Shown here one piece after another: positions 8,353-17,638 of a stretch of 49,585 nucleotides of DNA. Origin of the DNA: Deltaproteobacteria bacterium (GTDB taxonomy: Bacteria > Desulfobacterota > Desulfarculia > Adiutricales > Adiutricaceae); the NCBI GenBank assembly GCA_031264185.1, contig JAISEL010000136.1, positions 1 to 49,585 on the forward strand, in the 5' to 3' direction. Both the position numbers and the translations under genes were made by a program. The notes under the pieces were generated by a model. It did no database searches and was not told the origin of the DNA. It saw only the letters and a program-made list of their open reading frames with translations. Position 1 is the stretch's first letter. Every line of letters begins with the position of its first letter.

Positions 8353-9215
8353 ATGAAAAAATTATACTCAGGAACTCATTGTTTTCAGAGGCTAATTGAA
8401 GGTAACTATTTTATACGTCGACAAGACCAGGTTTGTATATAACATGGTAAAGAGCGGCAAGGCTTTTTTTTATCCCGCCCCAGAAGGTCCGGAAAATCTC
8501 TCCTTTTGAGCGTACCCTTGAGGCGCTTTTCAGCAGCGGGCCACCTGACCGTGACGGGCCTCCCCAGAGTTTATTTTCTGAGTTGTATCAGGCACCATTA
8601 GGATTACGATTTCACCCAAAAATTTCCGGTCATATCCCTGTCAATGTCCACAGGTTACACCTCCCCTGAGGCCCTGAAAACGGAGATTCTCAATGATTTG
8701 AAAATGATAAGTGATTCTGTGGAATTAGGAATCGCCTCAACTATTCAGGGTTTTGATTCGGCGGACATTATCAAGAAATTGTATCATAAGTACAAAAGAC
8801 AAGTGGTGGTCTTAATTGACGGCTACGGTATGCCGGTCAGTGAAAACCGTGATAATCCAACTGTGGCAGAGGCTAACCGCCAAATACTGAAAGAGTTTCA
8901 CTCCGTCCTTACGCATGCTGACGAGTTTCTGCGGTTTGTTTTTTTAACCGGCGAGACCCGTTTGCGCTATACGGACCTGTCCTGTCGCATGGTGTCAATC
9001 AATTTCAGGACTTGACCTTGCACGATAAATATTCCAGAATTTGCGGCTTTACCTCTGCTGAGATAGAAAACTGTTTCCGGGAACATCTGCCAATTGTCCT
9101 CAATAAAATGAAAGACAAAGGACTTATGCAGGATGCTTTAACGGTGACCGATGTTTTGAAATTAGTAAAACGTTATCGAATTGATGCTGGCATAATAATT
9201 TTACAACAAGTTTAA
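8353..9215 (+). pseudogene. AAA-ATPase-like/DUF1703 protein remnant
   Basis: Broken gene of the AAA-ATPase-like family with a PD-(D/E)XK-type C-terminus, widespread as many copies in gut bacteria. ATG at 8353 follows AAGGA and opens MKKLYSGTHCFQRLIEGNYF. A frameshift leads to YVDKTRFVYNMVKSGKAFF and the Walker A segment LSRPRRSGKSLLLS (near 8480-8510). Another shift gives TLEALFSSGPPDRDGP. The long frame from 8644 carries the Walker B-like VVVLIDGYGMPV and FVFLTGETRL, and a last shift at ~9010 leads to DKYSRICGFTSAEIENCF. The normal LIDEYDKP motif reads LIDGYGMP, so the catalytic acidic residue is gone too. The nuclease domain is not recognisable downstream. At least three frameshifts make it a pseudogene. 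Confidence 0.75.
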
Positions 9216-9491
9216 GGCCTGAATCGGAACGCCGTTTCTTTGGTTGAATCATCTGGGAACCTCTTTTTCGTCATAGACTTGGCGGACAATACTGACGGAG
9301 GTGCGCAGAACAACTTACCGAAGCCCTTGTACGGTCTGTATTTTTATAAGCCAATGGCCTCAAAATCGTGTGATGAGCCGTTATCTGTGAGCGCTAAGGA
9401 GCGGACATATTCTCTTTTTTCTCAAAGACCGCCGAATATTTCAGCTTAATCTGCCGTATATATGCCAAAAGGAAATCCGGAGGCCAGAGGG
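9216..9491. other. Intergenic between dead ATPase and nuoN
   Basis: Probably the decayed 3' part of the ATPase gene plus the end of the nuo operon. The 69-codon frame at 9240-9449 has no recognisable features. I see no strong intrinsic terminator for nuo here. Confidence 0.4.
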
Positions 9492-10958
9492 CTACAGCGG
9501 CAGAAGCTGCCGGCTGGCCTCTAAGATTACCCCAAAAACCGGACTGGGCAGTACTCCCAGTAAAATTACCAGTAAGCCTAGAGCAAGGGCCCCCAGCTGG
9601 CTGAAGGCCGATGTGTTGGCGCGGGCCATGGCGGCCTCTTCCAATGAGCCCTCAGCCGGTTCTTCCGTATAGGCGTGTCTGACCAGGGAGAGATAGTAAA
9701 AAATGGCTATGGCGCTGTTGACGCAGACCACGATGACCAGCCAGTCGTAGCCGTGACCCCAGGCGCTCGTCAAAAGCCAGAGCTTGCCGATAAAGCCCAC
9801 AGTCGGCGGCAGACCTACCAAAGAAAAAGCGCCGGCGGCCAGAGCCAGAGCCAGAGCCGGAGAACGTTTGGCCAGGCCGTTTAAGCTGTCATACGTCAGG
9901 TTCCGGCCGTCGTCGGAGATGCGGCTGATGATCCAGAAAACCAGTAAGTTCATTACAAGATAGGCCATGGCGTAAAAGGCGGCCGCCGCCAAACCTTCCG
10001 GGGTTTTGGAGACCAGACCGACTAAAATATAACCGGCATGAGCTACAGAAGAAAAGCCCAGCATTCTTTTGAGGTCCTTCTGGGCTAAGGCGGCCAAATT
10101 GCCGTAAGTAATGGAGACGGCGGCTAATACGGCCAGGATGTTGGCCAGTGTCTGGCCGGGGGAGATTAAGGCGGCCAGCCTGATTAGGACTATAACCGCG
10201 CCCATTTTAGGCAAAGTGGCCGCATAAGCGGCGGTTTCATTGCCGGCTCCCTGGTAGACATCAGGGCACCAGAAATGGAATGGAAACAGGGCCAGTTTAA
10301 AAAACAGGCCGCCTAAAAACAGAGACAGTCCAAGAACGGCCAGAGGATTGGCCATAGTAAAGTCGCAGCTGGCCAGCTCTTTAATATAGGTCGTGTGCTG
10401 GGCGGCAATGATCCAGGAAAGGCCGTATAAAGCCAGAGCCGTGGCCACCGCACCGAAGAGAATATATTTTAAACCGGCTTCGGCCGCTTCTTTGGAATGG
10501 GAGCGGATAGGAATAAGAATATACAAAGAATAAGAGGCCAGTTCCAAAGCCAGATAGACGGTCACCAGTTCGGCGGCCGAAGCTAAGATAATTAAACCCC
10601 AGGCCGAGAGAGTTAAAAACAAAAAGTAATCGGCTCGGCGGTAATCGGCCAGAGTTGAGGGCGACCAGGCGTTTAAGCAGGCCACTAGATAACCGGCCGA
10701 GACTAACAGTTTAAAGAACTGGGATAAGCCGTCCACCTGATAGGCCTCAAAAAAGAGGCTTGTCTGAGGACAGGTCACCGAGGCGGCGGCTAAGGAGGCC
10801 GAGCCCAGGGCGGCTAAGACCGGCACCCCCCGGACTAAAGCCCGGGAGAGAGCAGCGGCTTTATTTTGGATAATGGCGGCCAGAAAAAGGAGCAGCACGG
10901 CGCTGAAGAAGACGGTTTCCGGCCCCAGATAAGCCCATTGGAAATTAAGATCATTCAT
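9492..10958 (-). CDS. nuoN: Complex I subunit N
   Basis: NuoN, one of the antiporter-like proton-pumping subunits of complex I in the inner membrane. The 488 residues span about 14 hydrophobic helices. The conserved Glu of helix 5 is Glu139 in YLALELASYSLYIL, the lysine-bearing helix appears as FFKLALFPFHFWCPDVYQG, and a second conserved lysine lies in AATLPKMGAVIVLIR. Length is normal for the family. It is the last gene of the nuo operon and starts 5 bp after the stop of nuoM, so translation is probably coupled. The second half contains PTVGFIGKLWLL, the NuoN/MrpD-type motif. No defect is visible. Confidence 0.95.
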   Translation of the reverse strand: MNDLNFQWAYLGPETVFFSAVLLLFLAAIIQNKAAALSRALVRGVPVLAALGSASLAAASVTCPQTSLFFEAYQVDGLSQFFKLLVSAGYLVACLNAWSPSTLADYRRADYFLFLTLSAWGLIILASAAELVTVYLALELASYSLYILIPIRSHSKEAAEAGLKYILFGAVATALALYGLSWIIAAQHTTYIKELASCDFTMANPLAVLGLSLFLGGLFFKLALFPFHFWCPDVYQGAGNETAAYAATLPKMGAVIVLIRLAALISPGQTLANILAVLAAVSITYGNLAALAQKDLKRMLGFSSVAHAGYILVGLVSKTPEGLAAAAFYAMAYLVMNLLVFWIISRISDDGRNLTYDSLNGLAKRSPALALALAAGAFSLVGLPPTVGFIGKLWLLTSAWGHGYDWLVIVVCVNSAIAIFYYLSLVRHAYTEEPAEGSLEEAAMARANTSAFSQLGALALGLLVILLGVLPSPVFGVILEASRQLLPL

Positions 10959-10963
10959 GCGGG

Positions 10964-13060
10964 TTACTCCTCACCGGCAGCCGGGGCCTGACTTAAGTTG
11001 TCTTTTGCCCTCAGAAATGCACTGAGCGTCTCCTGGGCCGCCTCAATGGACAGGGCTTTAAAAATAGGTTCCTTGCCGTCTAAAAGGCAGACCGTAATTT
11101 GTCCGGAATCGGAATCGGCCGGGGCGATCTCCAGGCACTGGCTTTTTAAGCCGGGCGGACCTGTTTCCGGGGACAGTCCGGGTAATGTCTCCTGAGCGCT
11201 CATGAACCGGCCGGTTAAACTTTTTAAAGCTTCAGCGGTTATTATGGGTTCGGATTCAGCCTGTCCCGAACGGCACAAAACCAGATTCCGGGAGGGAACC
11301 GAGACCGCTATTTTCTGGCAATAGTCAGCCGCCTGATCGTCTGAATCCTGGGACGGAGCCGTAGCCGGACTGTCCAGGGAGACATCCGGTCCGGCGCCGG
11401 CGGTTCGGCTGCCGGTCTGGGCATTCAAGGATAAATGACGATCGGTAATTGCGTTTAAATTAGCTGTCTCATACGGTGTTAAAGCCGTAAGCTCCACGGC
11501 CGAGACGGGCAGAGGGGCCGGGTCATTGGCCGGAGAGCGGTCGCTTTCGGCCGTCAGATCTTCTTCGGTAAAGCGGACCGGATCGTTTAAATCTTTGCGG
11601 CTGTCAAAGTTCCCGATAGCTGCCTGGACGCTGGGGGTTATGATGTTTAAAAGACCGGTCGGAGCTAAACCTAAATAAATAACAAAAAAGGCCGGGGCCA
11701 GTAAATAAGCCCATTCCTTTTTCTTCAGATCCGGCCAGTTCCTGCCGGCCGGGGAAGCCGGCTGGCCCCAGGCCATTTTTAAGGTCACTTTTAATATATA
11801 AGCCGCAGCCAGCAGAGCTCCGGGGATAACCAGCAGGCCGACGGTCAGGCTGCTCTGGAAAGCGGCCGCAATGACTAAAAATTCGCCCACAAATCCGTTC
11901 GTGCCCGGGAAGCCGAAAGAGGCCAGGCCAAAAAGTCCCCAGAAGAACATAAAAGCCGGCAAATATTTGCCCAAGCCCAGGTTCCTGGCGATTTCCCGGG
12001 AATGGCTGCGCTCATAGACGGCCCCGATAAGCATAAACATGGCCCCGGTAATGATGCCGTGGTTGAGCATCTGGAAGATAGCCCCGTTGATCCCGTTTAA
12101 GCTGAACAAAAAGATGCCCAGAGTCACAAAGCCCATGTGGGCTACGGAAGAGTAGGCAATAAGCTTTTTGATGTCTTTTTGGCCCAAAGCTATGGCCCCG
12201 CCGTAGAGGATGGAGGCTATGGAAATAGCAATCATCATGGGCGCGAAATACTGGCTGGCGGCCGGAGTTATGGACAGGGAAAATCTTAAAAACCCGTATG
12301 TTCCCATCTTAAGCAGGACCGCAGCCAGAATAACGCTGCCGGCCGAAGGAGCCTGAACGTGAGCCGCCGGGAGCCAGGTATGGAAGGGAAACATGGGTAC
12401 TTTGATGGCAAAGGCCAGAAAGAAGGCCAGAAAGACCCAGTACTGGAAATTAAAGGAGAACTGGCTGTTCATCAGTTCGGGGATGGAAAATGTCCCGCCC
12501 TCGATCCTTAAAGCCACTATGGCCGCCAGCAGTAAGGTTGAGCCGGCTAGAGTATAAAGGAAGAACTTAATGGAAGCGTAGCGTCGTTCGTCTCCGCCCC
12601 AGATGGCGATCATCAGGTACATGGGAATCAGCAGAGCTTCCCAGAAGACATAGAACAGAACCAGATCCAGAGCCGAGAAGACCCCCACGCAGGCCGTAGT
12701 CATAAGCAGCAGGCAGACGTGGAATTCTTTGACTCTTCGGCCGATATAAGTCCAGGAACACAGAACGCATAATGGCAGAGTCAGAATCGACAGCCAGATC
12801 ATAAGGATACTTATGCCGTCTACGCCTAAGCTGTAACTCAGACCCCACTGGGGTGCCCAGTTCAGCAGCTCCTGGAACTGAAAACCGCTGACGTTCCGGA
12901 AGCCTAAAAGGGGCCAGGCCAGGACCACTTCTATTAAAGAGGCCGCCAAAGTCCACAGTCGCACCGCCTTCTCCGTTCTGGCCAGAACCAGCAGGACGGC
13001 CGCCGCCAGAGGCCAGAAGGTCAGGATGGATAAGACCGGGTAATTGAAGCTAGAATCCAT
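10964..13060 (-). CDS. nuoM: Complex I subunit M with a ~210-residue extra tail
   Basis: NuoM, a proton-channel subunit of complex I. Residues 1-487 are a typical NuoM: Glu141 in FYVFWEALLIPMY, Lys220 in FAIKVPMFPFHTWLP, and AAVLLKMGTYGFL, with about 14 membrane helices. The usual protein ends near residue 480-510. This one continues to 698 with a soluble, acidic, Ser/Pro/Ala-rich tail. Around residues 575-610 it has a denser segment containing DYCQKIAVSVPSRNLVLC, and a more structured end (ITVCLLDGKEPIFKALSIEA). The tail follows in the same frame with similar GC and codon character, so it is a real extension, not a misread fusion. It holds no motif I recognise. The start is 68 bp downstream of the NuoL-like gene. 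Confidence 0.93.
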   Translation of the reverse strand: MDSSFNYPVLSILTFWPLAAAVLLVLARTEKAVRLWTLAASLIEVVLAWPLLGFRNVSGFQFQELLNWAPQWGLSYSLGVDGISILMIWLSILTLPLCVLCSWTYIGRRVKEFHVCLLLMTTACVGVFSALDLVLFYVFWEALLIPMYLMIAIWGGDERRYASIKFFLYTLAGSTLLLAAIVALRIEGGTFSIPELMNSQFSFNFQYWVFLAFFLAFAIKVPMFPFHTWLPAAHVQAPSAGSVILAAVLLKMGTYGFLRFSLSITPAASQYFAPMMIAISIASILYGGAIALGQKDIKKLIAYSSVAHMGFVTLGIFLFSLNGINGAIFQMLNHGIITGAMFMLIGAVYERSHSREIARNLGLGKYLPAFMFFWGLFGLASFGFPGTNGFVGEFLVIAAAFQSSLTVGLLVIPGALLAAAYILKVTLKMAWGQPASPAGRNWPDLKKKEWAYLLAPAFFVIYLGLAPTGLLNIITPSVQAAIGNFDSRKDLNDPVRFTEEDLTAESDRSPANDPAPLPVSAVELTALTPYETANLNAITDRHLSLNAQTGSRTAGAGPDVSLDSPATAPSQDSDDQAADYCQKIAVSVPSRNLVLCRSGQAESEPIITAEALKSLTGRFMSAQETLPGLSPETGPPGLKSQCLEIAPADSDSGQITVCLLDGKEPIFKALSIEAAQETLSAFLRAKDNLSQAPAAGEE

Positions 13061-13128
13061 TATTCAGCATCCGTTTGGTTGTCTTAAAGACCGCTGGGAA
13101 CTTAAAAGCACTTATAAAAAGCTAATGC

Positions 13129-14916
13129 CTAAAGCCCGTACCAGAAAAAGGCCATAATCAAAAGGGCCAGAATAACCGTCAGCCCTAAGTACTCCTGAAG
13201 TCTGCCGTTTTGGACGAGAGCCCCTAAGTGGCCTATAAAGCTGACGCTTTTGGCTGAACCGTCCACCACTCCGTCAATGGCTTTTTTATCAAAGACCGAG
13301 GTGCCCAGGCCGAAGGCTTTCAGCAGCCTTAAGCCGACCGTGTTCCAGACATTGGTCCAGAGGCCGTCGAAGAAGGCCAAAGGCCGGCAGACAAAGAACA
13401 GAACCGACCGGCCGATAAGGCGGTAGAAAAGGTCGAAATCCAGGTTCAAAGCCTTGTGGGGAGCAATGACGCCCCGCATGAAATAGAAAGCCAGGCCTGA
13501 GAAACCTAAAAGCATTACGGCCTGAAGGACATTCCAGACTGTCCATGGCTGAAACTCACTGACCGCTTCCGGCCTGGGCAGGTAGCGGTAAAGGATTTCC
13601 GGGCAAAGGCCCTGAGCTACACAAAGAACGGCTAAAATGGCCATGCCGCAGTACATGTTAGCCGGAATGGGCTTTAAAGCCCGCTGGTAATCCGTGGGTT
13701 TTCCTCCCCAGAAAGCAAAGTAGGGCAGCTTTAAGCCGACCGAGATGAACGTGCCTACGGCCGCCAGTTCCAGGCCCAGAGCCACCCAGGTCCGGTGAGC
13801 CTCGGCCGCGCCGGCAATGGTCATGGTCTTGGAGACGAATCCGTTAAACAAAGGCATGCCGGAAATTGACAGAGCGGCCACCATGTACAGAACCATGACC
13901 CAGGGCAGGCGGGCGGCCAGACCGCCCAGCTCATCCAGTTTAGCCGTGCCGGTGGAGAACAGAACTGCTCCGGCCCCCATAAACAGCAAGCCCTTATATA
14001 AGATGTGGGCATAAGCGTGGGCCGAAGCCCCGTTTATGGTCATGGCCGTTCCGACCCCGATACCGGCCACCATGTAGCCTACCTGGGAGACAATGTGATA
14101 GGAGAGGATCCGGCGGGCGTTATTTTCCATGGAAGCGTAAATAACCCCGTAAACAGCCATCACCGTACCGGCTGCGGCCAGTATTTCCCAGCCCGCGAAA
14201 GCTCTGGCCAGCACATAAACTGCTGTTTTGGTGGTAAAGGCGCACATGAAAACCGAACCGGTCACCGTCCCCCGGGGGTAGGCGTCCGGCAGCCAGGCAT
14301 GGAGAGGCACCACGGCGGCGTTAACGCAGAAACCGGTCAGAATAAGCCAGTCGGCCAGCTGGGCTCCGTCGGCCGGAATAGGCCCGAAATCAAAGGAATT
14401 GGCCAGGCGGTATCTGAGCAGGATGCCGGCCAGAAGTATAAGCCCGCCCAGGGTATGGTAGAGAAAATACCGGAACGAGGCCAGAACCGACTCCCTGGTC
14501 CTGTTGAGCATGACTAAAAACGTCGAGCCCAGACTCATAAGTTCCCAAAAAGCGAATAAGCTTAAATAATCCCCGGCCAGAACGCAGCCGAAGCCTCCGG
14601 CCACGTATAAAAGAGCGGCCACATGCTGGCCTTTATCGTTAACGTGTAGGGAGTAGATAAGACCGGCCAGGCTCATGACCGCAAAGACCTGAGCAAAGAC
14701 GGTGGACAGAGCGTCCACGTGGCCCAGCTTGAGAGTCTGGCCCAGCCAGCCGAGGGACAGATGATCGCCCGGCTGATTGGTGAAGACCGCGTAAATGGCC
14801 GCAATGGGCGGCAGAAGCAACAGCCATTTCCAGCGGCGGTTGCCGGGCAGGAAAGGGAGAATGACCGCCATCATCAGAAAGGCCGCCGAGGGATGGAAAA
14901 AATCAGATGTCGCCAT
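13129..14916 (-). CDS. NuoL-like antiporter subunit of complex I
   Basis: A 595-residue antiporter-type membrane subunit that fills the NuoL position. It has about 14-16 helices, the conserved Glu125 in LFAFWELMSLGSTF, VVPLHAWLPDAYPRG for the channel helix, and SISGMPLFNGFVSK. Its C-terminal ~120 residues extend past the antiporter core, with VDGSAKSVSFIGHL and a final hydrophobic helix, resembling the end of NuoL where a lateral helix and anchor helix lie. The N-terminal domain is closer to MrpD-like proteins than to standard NuoL, so I give no symbol. ATG at 14916 has GAGGAT upstream and overlaps the preceding small gene by 14 bp. It should contribute a pumping channel and brace the membrane arm. 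Confidence 0.85.
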   Translation of the reverse strand: MATSDFFHPSAAFLMMAVILPFLPGNRRWKWLLLLPPIAAIYAVFTNQPGDHLSLGWLGQTLKLGHVDALSTVFAQVFAVMSLAGLIYSLHVNDKGQHVAALLYVAGGFGCVLAGDYLSLFAFWELMSLGSTFLVMLNRTRESVLASFRYFLYHTLGGLILLAGILLRYRLANSFDFGPIPADGAQLADWLILTGFCVNAAVVPLHAWLPDAYPRGTVTGSVFMCAFTTKTAVYVLARAFAGWEILAAAGTVMAVYGVIYASMENNARRILSYHIVSQVGYMVAGIGVGTAMTINGASAHAYAHILYKGLLFMGAGAVLFSTGTAKLDELGGLAARLPWVMVLYMVAALSISGMPLFNGFVSKTMTIAGAAEAHRTWVALGLELAAVGTFISVGLKLPYFAFWGGKPTDYQRALKPIPANMYCGMAILAVLCVAQGLCPEILYRYLPRPEAVSEFQPWTVWNVLQAVMLLGFSGLAFYFMRGVIAPHKALNLDFDLFYRLIGRSVLFFVCRPLAFFDGLWTNVWNTVGLRLLKAFGLGTSVFDKKAIDGVVDGSAKSVSFIGHLGALVQNGRLQEYLGLTVILALLIMAFFWYGL

Positions 14917-15187
14917 AGTAATCCTCGGGCTTTTTTATCAGGGGCTGGATAATTTTCTTGACCACCAAAACCAGAATCAGGCCTGCGGCCAGCCCGAAAA
15001 CCGGCCAGAAGAGTGGATATTTATCGTATCCGAAGTGGGGATGATGGTTTTTGATGACCAGGTTTAAAAGGGCCGCCAGAGCCAGGACGGCAAAGAAGAT
15101 CCCCCGCCAGAGCTTTATCCGGCCCGGGGTCAGCTGGGCGGCTAAGAAGCTGCCTAAAAACCCTTTATTTTCATTAGAGGAGGACAC
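14903..15187 (-). CDS. Small two-helix membrane protein in the nuo operon
   Basis: A 94-residue protein with two membrane helices (IFFAVLALAALLNLVI and FWPVFGLAAGLILVLVVKKI) joined by a short loop, NHHPHFGYDKYPL, and a C-terminal PEDYYGDI. GTG start at 15187 follows AGGAG. It sits between two antiporter-type genes and overlaps the next one by 14 bp, so it is translated with them. Its hydrophobic pattern and conserved-looking loop suggest an accessory subunit holding the extra antiporter module to the complex, loosely comparable with MrpC- or MnhF-sized subunits. This is inference: I do not recognise a named family. Confidence 0.75.
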   Translation of the reverse strand: MSSSNENKGFLGSFLAAQLTPGRIKLWRGIFFAVLALAALLNLVIKNHHPHFGYDKYPLFWPVFGLAAGLILVLVVKKIIQPLIKKPEDYYGDI

Positions 15188-15225
15188 TGTTACTCCTAAA
15201 CCTGTAAATCAAAGAGGTCCGGCGG

Positions 15226-16722
15226 CTAAAATCCGCCGAAGACCCGTATGAAGTTCTGGAAGAGACCCGGAAAGAAGCCCAGTAAGACCGAAACCAAACT
15301 GGTCAGGACTAAGGGAATGACCATGCACAGGGGCGCTTCTTTATACTGCCCAATATTGGCGGCCGGGTCGGGAGCCAGAAAAAAGGCCCGGTAGAAAATA
15401 GGCACAAAATAACCGGCGTTTAAGAGGGTCGAGGCCAGGAGGGCAATGAGCAGGATTAACTGTTCCTGCTGCAGGGCTCCGTTAACCAGATACCACTTGG
15501 AGACAAAGCCGCAGACCGGGGGCATACCGATCATGGAAAGGGAGGCCAGACCGAAAGCGCCGAACGTCAGGGGCATCTGGCGGCCCAGCCCGTTCATTTT
15601 CTTTATGGATTTCAGATGGGAGGCCACGTAGATAGCCCCGGCCCCGAAGAAGAGCGTGATCTTGGAAAAGGCGTGGTGCCCGATATGCAGCAGTCCGCCC
15701 TGAACGGATAAAGGCACGGCCAGAGCCACCCCGATAACCACGTACGACAGCTGGCTGACTGTGGAGTAGGCCAGCCGGGCTTTAATGTCGTCTTTGGTTA
15801 AGGCAATCAGCGAGGCCGCCACAATGGTAAAGGCGGCCACGTAAGCGGTGGGCACGGACAGCCCTAAGGAGGTCATGGTATCGGTTCCGAAACCGGACAG
15901 AATAATCCGGCTGACGGAAAATACGCCTGCCTTGACCACGGCCACGGCGTGGAGCAGAGCCGAGACCGGAGTGGGGGCGACCATGGCCGAGGGCAGCCAG
16001 TTATGGAAGGGCATCAGGGCCGCTTTGGCCAGACCGGCGATAAAGAGAACATAGGTCAGACGGACTAAATCCGGGTGAGCGGCCGTCACTTCGGGACTGA
16101 AGATGCCTTTATGGATATCGCCTAAGGGGAAATCCAAGGTTCCGGCTAAAACGTAGGTTAAAACCATGGCCGGCAGCAGGAACAGCTTGGAGGTGCCCAT
16201 TAGGTAGACGAGATACTTCCTGGCCCCCTCAAAGCCTTCTTCATCCTGGTGGTGGGCCACTAAAGGATAGGTAAAGACAGAGATTATTTCGTAGAACAGG
16301 TACAGGGTGAAGACGTTGGCGGCCAGAGCCACTCCCACAGCCCCGAAAATGGCCACGGCAAAACAGAAGTAATATCTGGTCTGGGCGTGCTCATTCAAGG
16401 ACCTCATATAGCCGATATTGTAGCTCGTGGCCAGGACCCATAAAAAAGGAGCGATAAAAGCAAATATAAAGCCCAGGCCGTCCATGGCGAAGGTGATGGT
16501 GATGCCCGGCAGTATCCGGAAAAGTTCGTATCTGAGTATGCCGCCGTCTAAAACTGTGGGGGCGCAGCTTAGAACCAGAGCGAAAGTGATGGTCCCGGCT
16601 ATAAAGGAGATGCCTTCCCGGAGGTTTATGTTCCGGCCGCAGATTAAAACAATGAAGGGGGCCGCCAAAGTCGTCAGGAGGGGCCATAAAACCAGGGATG
16701 ACTCAATGATTTTCACGCTCAC
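15226..16722 (-). CDS. MrpD-like antiporter subunit in the nuo operon
   Basis: A 498-residue antiporter-type subunit of the MrpD/NuoL/HyfB superfamily with about 14 membrane helices. Glu145 lies in YLFYEIISVFTYPLV, the channel helix reads LAKAALMPFHNWLPSAM, and the second-half lysine is in DIKARLAYSTVSQLSYVVIG. It ends near residue 498 without a NuoL-type lateral helix. It is the fourth antiporter-like subunit in this operon; ordinary complex I has three (L, M, N). GTG start at 16722 overlaps the nuoK stop by 4 bp. It may add another ion channel, possibly for sodium, as in Mrp antiporters and some ferredoxin-linked complexes, but ion specificity cannot be read from the sequence. Confidence 0.87.
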   Translation of the reverse strand: MSVKIIESSLVLWPLLTTLAAPFIVLICGRNINLREGISFIAGTITFALVLSCAPTVLDGGILRYELFRILPGITITFAMDGLGFIFAFIAPFLWVLATSYNIGYMRSLNEHAQTRYYFCFAVAIFGAVGVALAANVFTLYLFYEIISVFTYPLVAHHQDEEGFEGARKYLVYLMGTSKLFLLPAMVLTYVLAGTLDFPLGDIHKGIFSPEVTAAHPDLVRLTYVLFIAGLAKAALMPFHNWLPSAMVAPTPVSALLHAVAVVKAGVFSVSRIILSGFGTDTMTSLGLSVPTAYVAAFTIVAASLIALTKDDIKARLAYSTVSQLSYVVIGVALAVPLSVQGGLLHIGHHAFSKITLFFGAGAIYVASHLKSIKKMNGLGRQMPLTFGAFGLASLSMIGMPPVCGFVSKWYLVNGALQQEQLILLIALLASTLLNAGYFVPIFYRAFFLAPDPAANIGQYKEAPLCMVIPLVLTSLVSVLLGFFPGLFQNFIRVFGGF

Positions 16723-17039
16723 GACCCCTTGATGGTTGAAATGGTGTCGGTGGTTGTCCGGCCGAAGCGTCTCTGGACCACCAGGACCATGGCCAGAACC
16801 AGCGTGGCCTCGGCGGCGGCTAAACCCATGACAAACAAGGCCGCCAGCTGGCCGTGGATGTCCAGAAGCCCGCTGACTGAGGAGGTTTTAGCGGCCGCGA
16901 CTATGGACAGGCCGGCTCCGTTCAGCAGAAGTTCAACGGAGATCAAAAGGCCCACCACCGTCCGGCGGGTAATGAGGCCAATCAGCCCCAGGACCAGAAG
17001 AAGCAGTGAGGCCAGGAGGAACAAAGTCAGGGGAGTCAT
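16719..17039 (-). CDS. nuoK: Complex I subunit K
   Basis: NuoK, a 106-residue subunit with three membrane helices linking the peripheral and pumping parts of complex I (homologue of MrpC). The conserved acidic residues of helices 2 and 3 are seen in LLISVELLLNGAGLS and GLAAAEATLVLAMV. The length is standard. The start overlaps the nuoJ stop (ATGA) and the end overlaps the MrpD-like gene, giving tight translational coupling. Confidence 0.95.
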   Translation of the reverse strand: MTPLTLFLLASLLLLVLGLIGLITRRTVVGLLISVELLLNGAGLSIVAAAKTSSVSGLLDIHGQLAALFVMGLAAAEATLVLAMVLVVQRRFGRTTTDTISTIKGS

Positions 17040-17638
17040 GATTTATCCCCCCCAGGATGAGGCCAGGCCAGAAAGACGGCTCCGGCCATGGCCGCCAGTA
17101 ATATGACGGAGATAAGTTCAAAGGGCACCAGATCCATAGACAGAAGCCCCTCGCCTAAGTTGGCCGTGCTGTCGACCGGAGTTCTGGTGGGTATTAAAGC
17201 AGCCGCTTTATAAATGATAGGTCCGGCTAAAACCGGCGGGGCCAGAGCGGCCAGGACGGCCAGAAGTACGTTACAGACGGCCGGGTATCTGGTTTCCTCG
17301 CCGTCGGAAGTGTTTTTAGTCAGCATGATGGCAAAGAAGATTAAGACGCAGACGGCCCCGATGTAGATTAAAAGCTGCATGAAGGCTAAAAAGGGGCTGG
17401 CCAGTAAAAGGTACATCCCGGCCACGCCTAAAAACGTCACCACCAGGCCCATCATGGCCCGGACCAGGTTGCGGGCTAAAACGGCGGTCAGGCCCCCGCC
17501 CAGGATTATTAAAACATACACGGCAAAGGCGGCTAATGCCGTCAGATCCTGACCGGGCAGAACCGGGGCCAAGGACTGCTCCAATTCCGCTAATAAATGT
17601 CCGGCTGACTGGAAAAATTGGCTGATTGTATTATTCAT
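17036..17638 (-). CDS. nuoJ: Complex I subunit J
   Basis: NuoJ, a 200-residue membrane subunit. Five helices are visible, with the conserved third helix LLIYIGAVCVLIFFAIML, which in known structures contains a pi-bulge and helps couple quinone reduction to pumping. A longer N-terminal leader of about 30 residues precedes the first helix. The gene overlaps nuoI by 8 bp and nuoK by 4 bp. Length and hydrophobic pattern are normal. Confidence 0.95.
   Translation of the reverse strand: MNNTISQFFQSAGHLLAELEQSLAPVLPGQDLTALAAFAVYVLIILGGGLTAVLARNLVRAMMGLVVTFLGVAGMYLLLASPFLAFMQLLIYIGAVCVLIFFAIMLTKNTSDGEETRYPAVCNVLLAVLAALAPPVLAGPIIYKAAALIPTRTPVDSTANLGEGLLSMDLVPFELISVILLAAMAGAVFLAWPHPGGDKS

Noticed and set aside
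14005-14517. 170-codon plus-strand ORF opposite the NuoL-like gene
   Set aside because: Antisense shadow of a real membrane protein gene; no ribosome site or family features.
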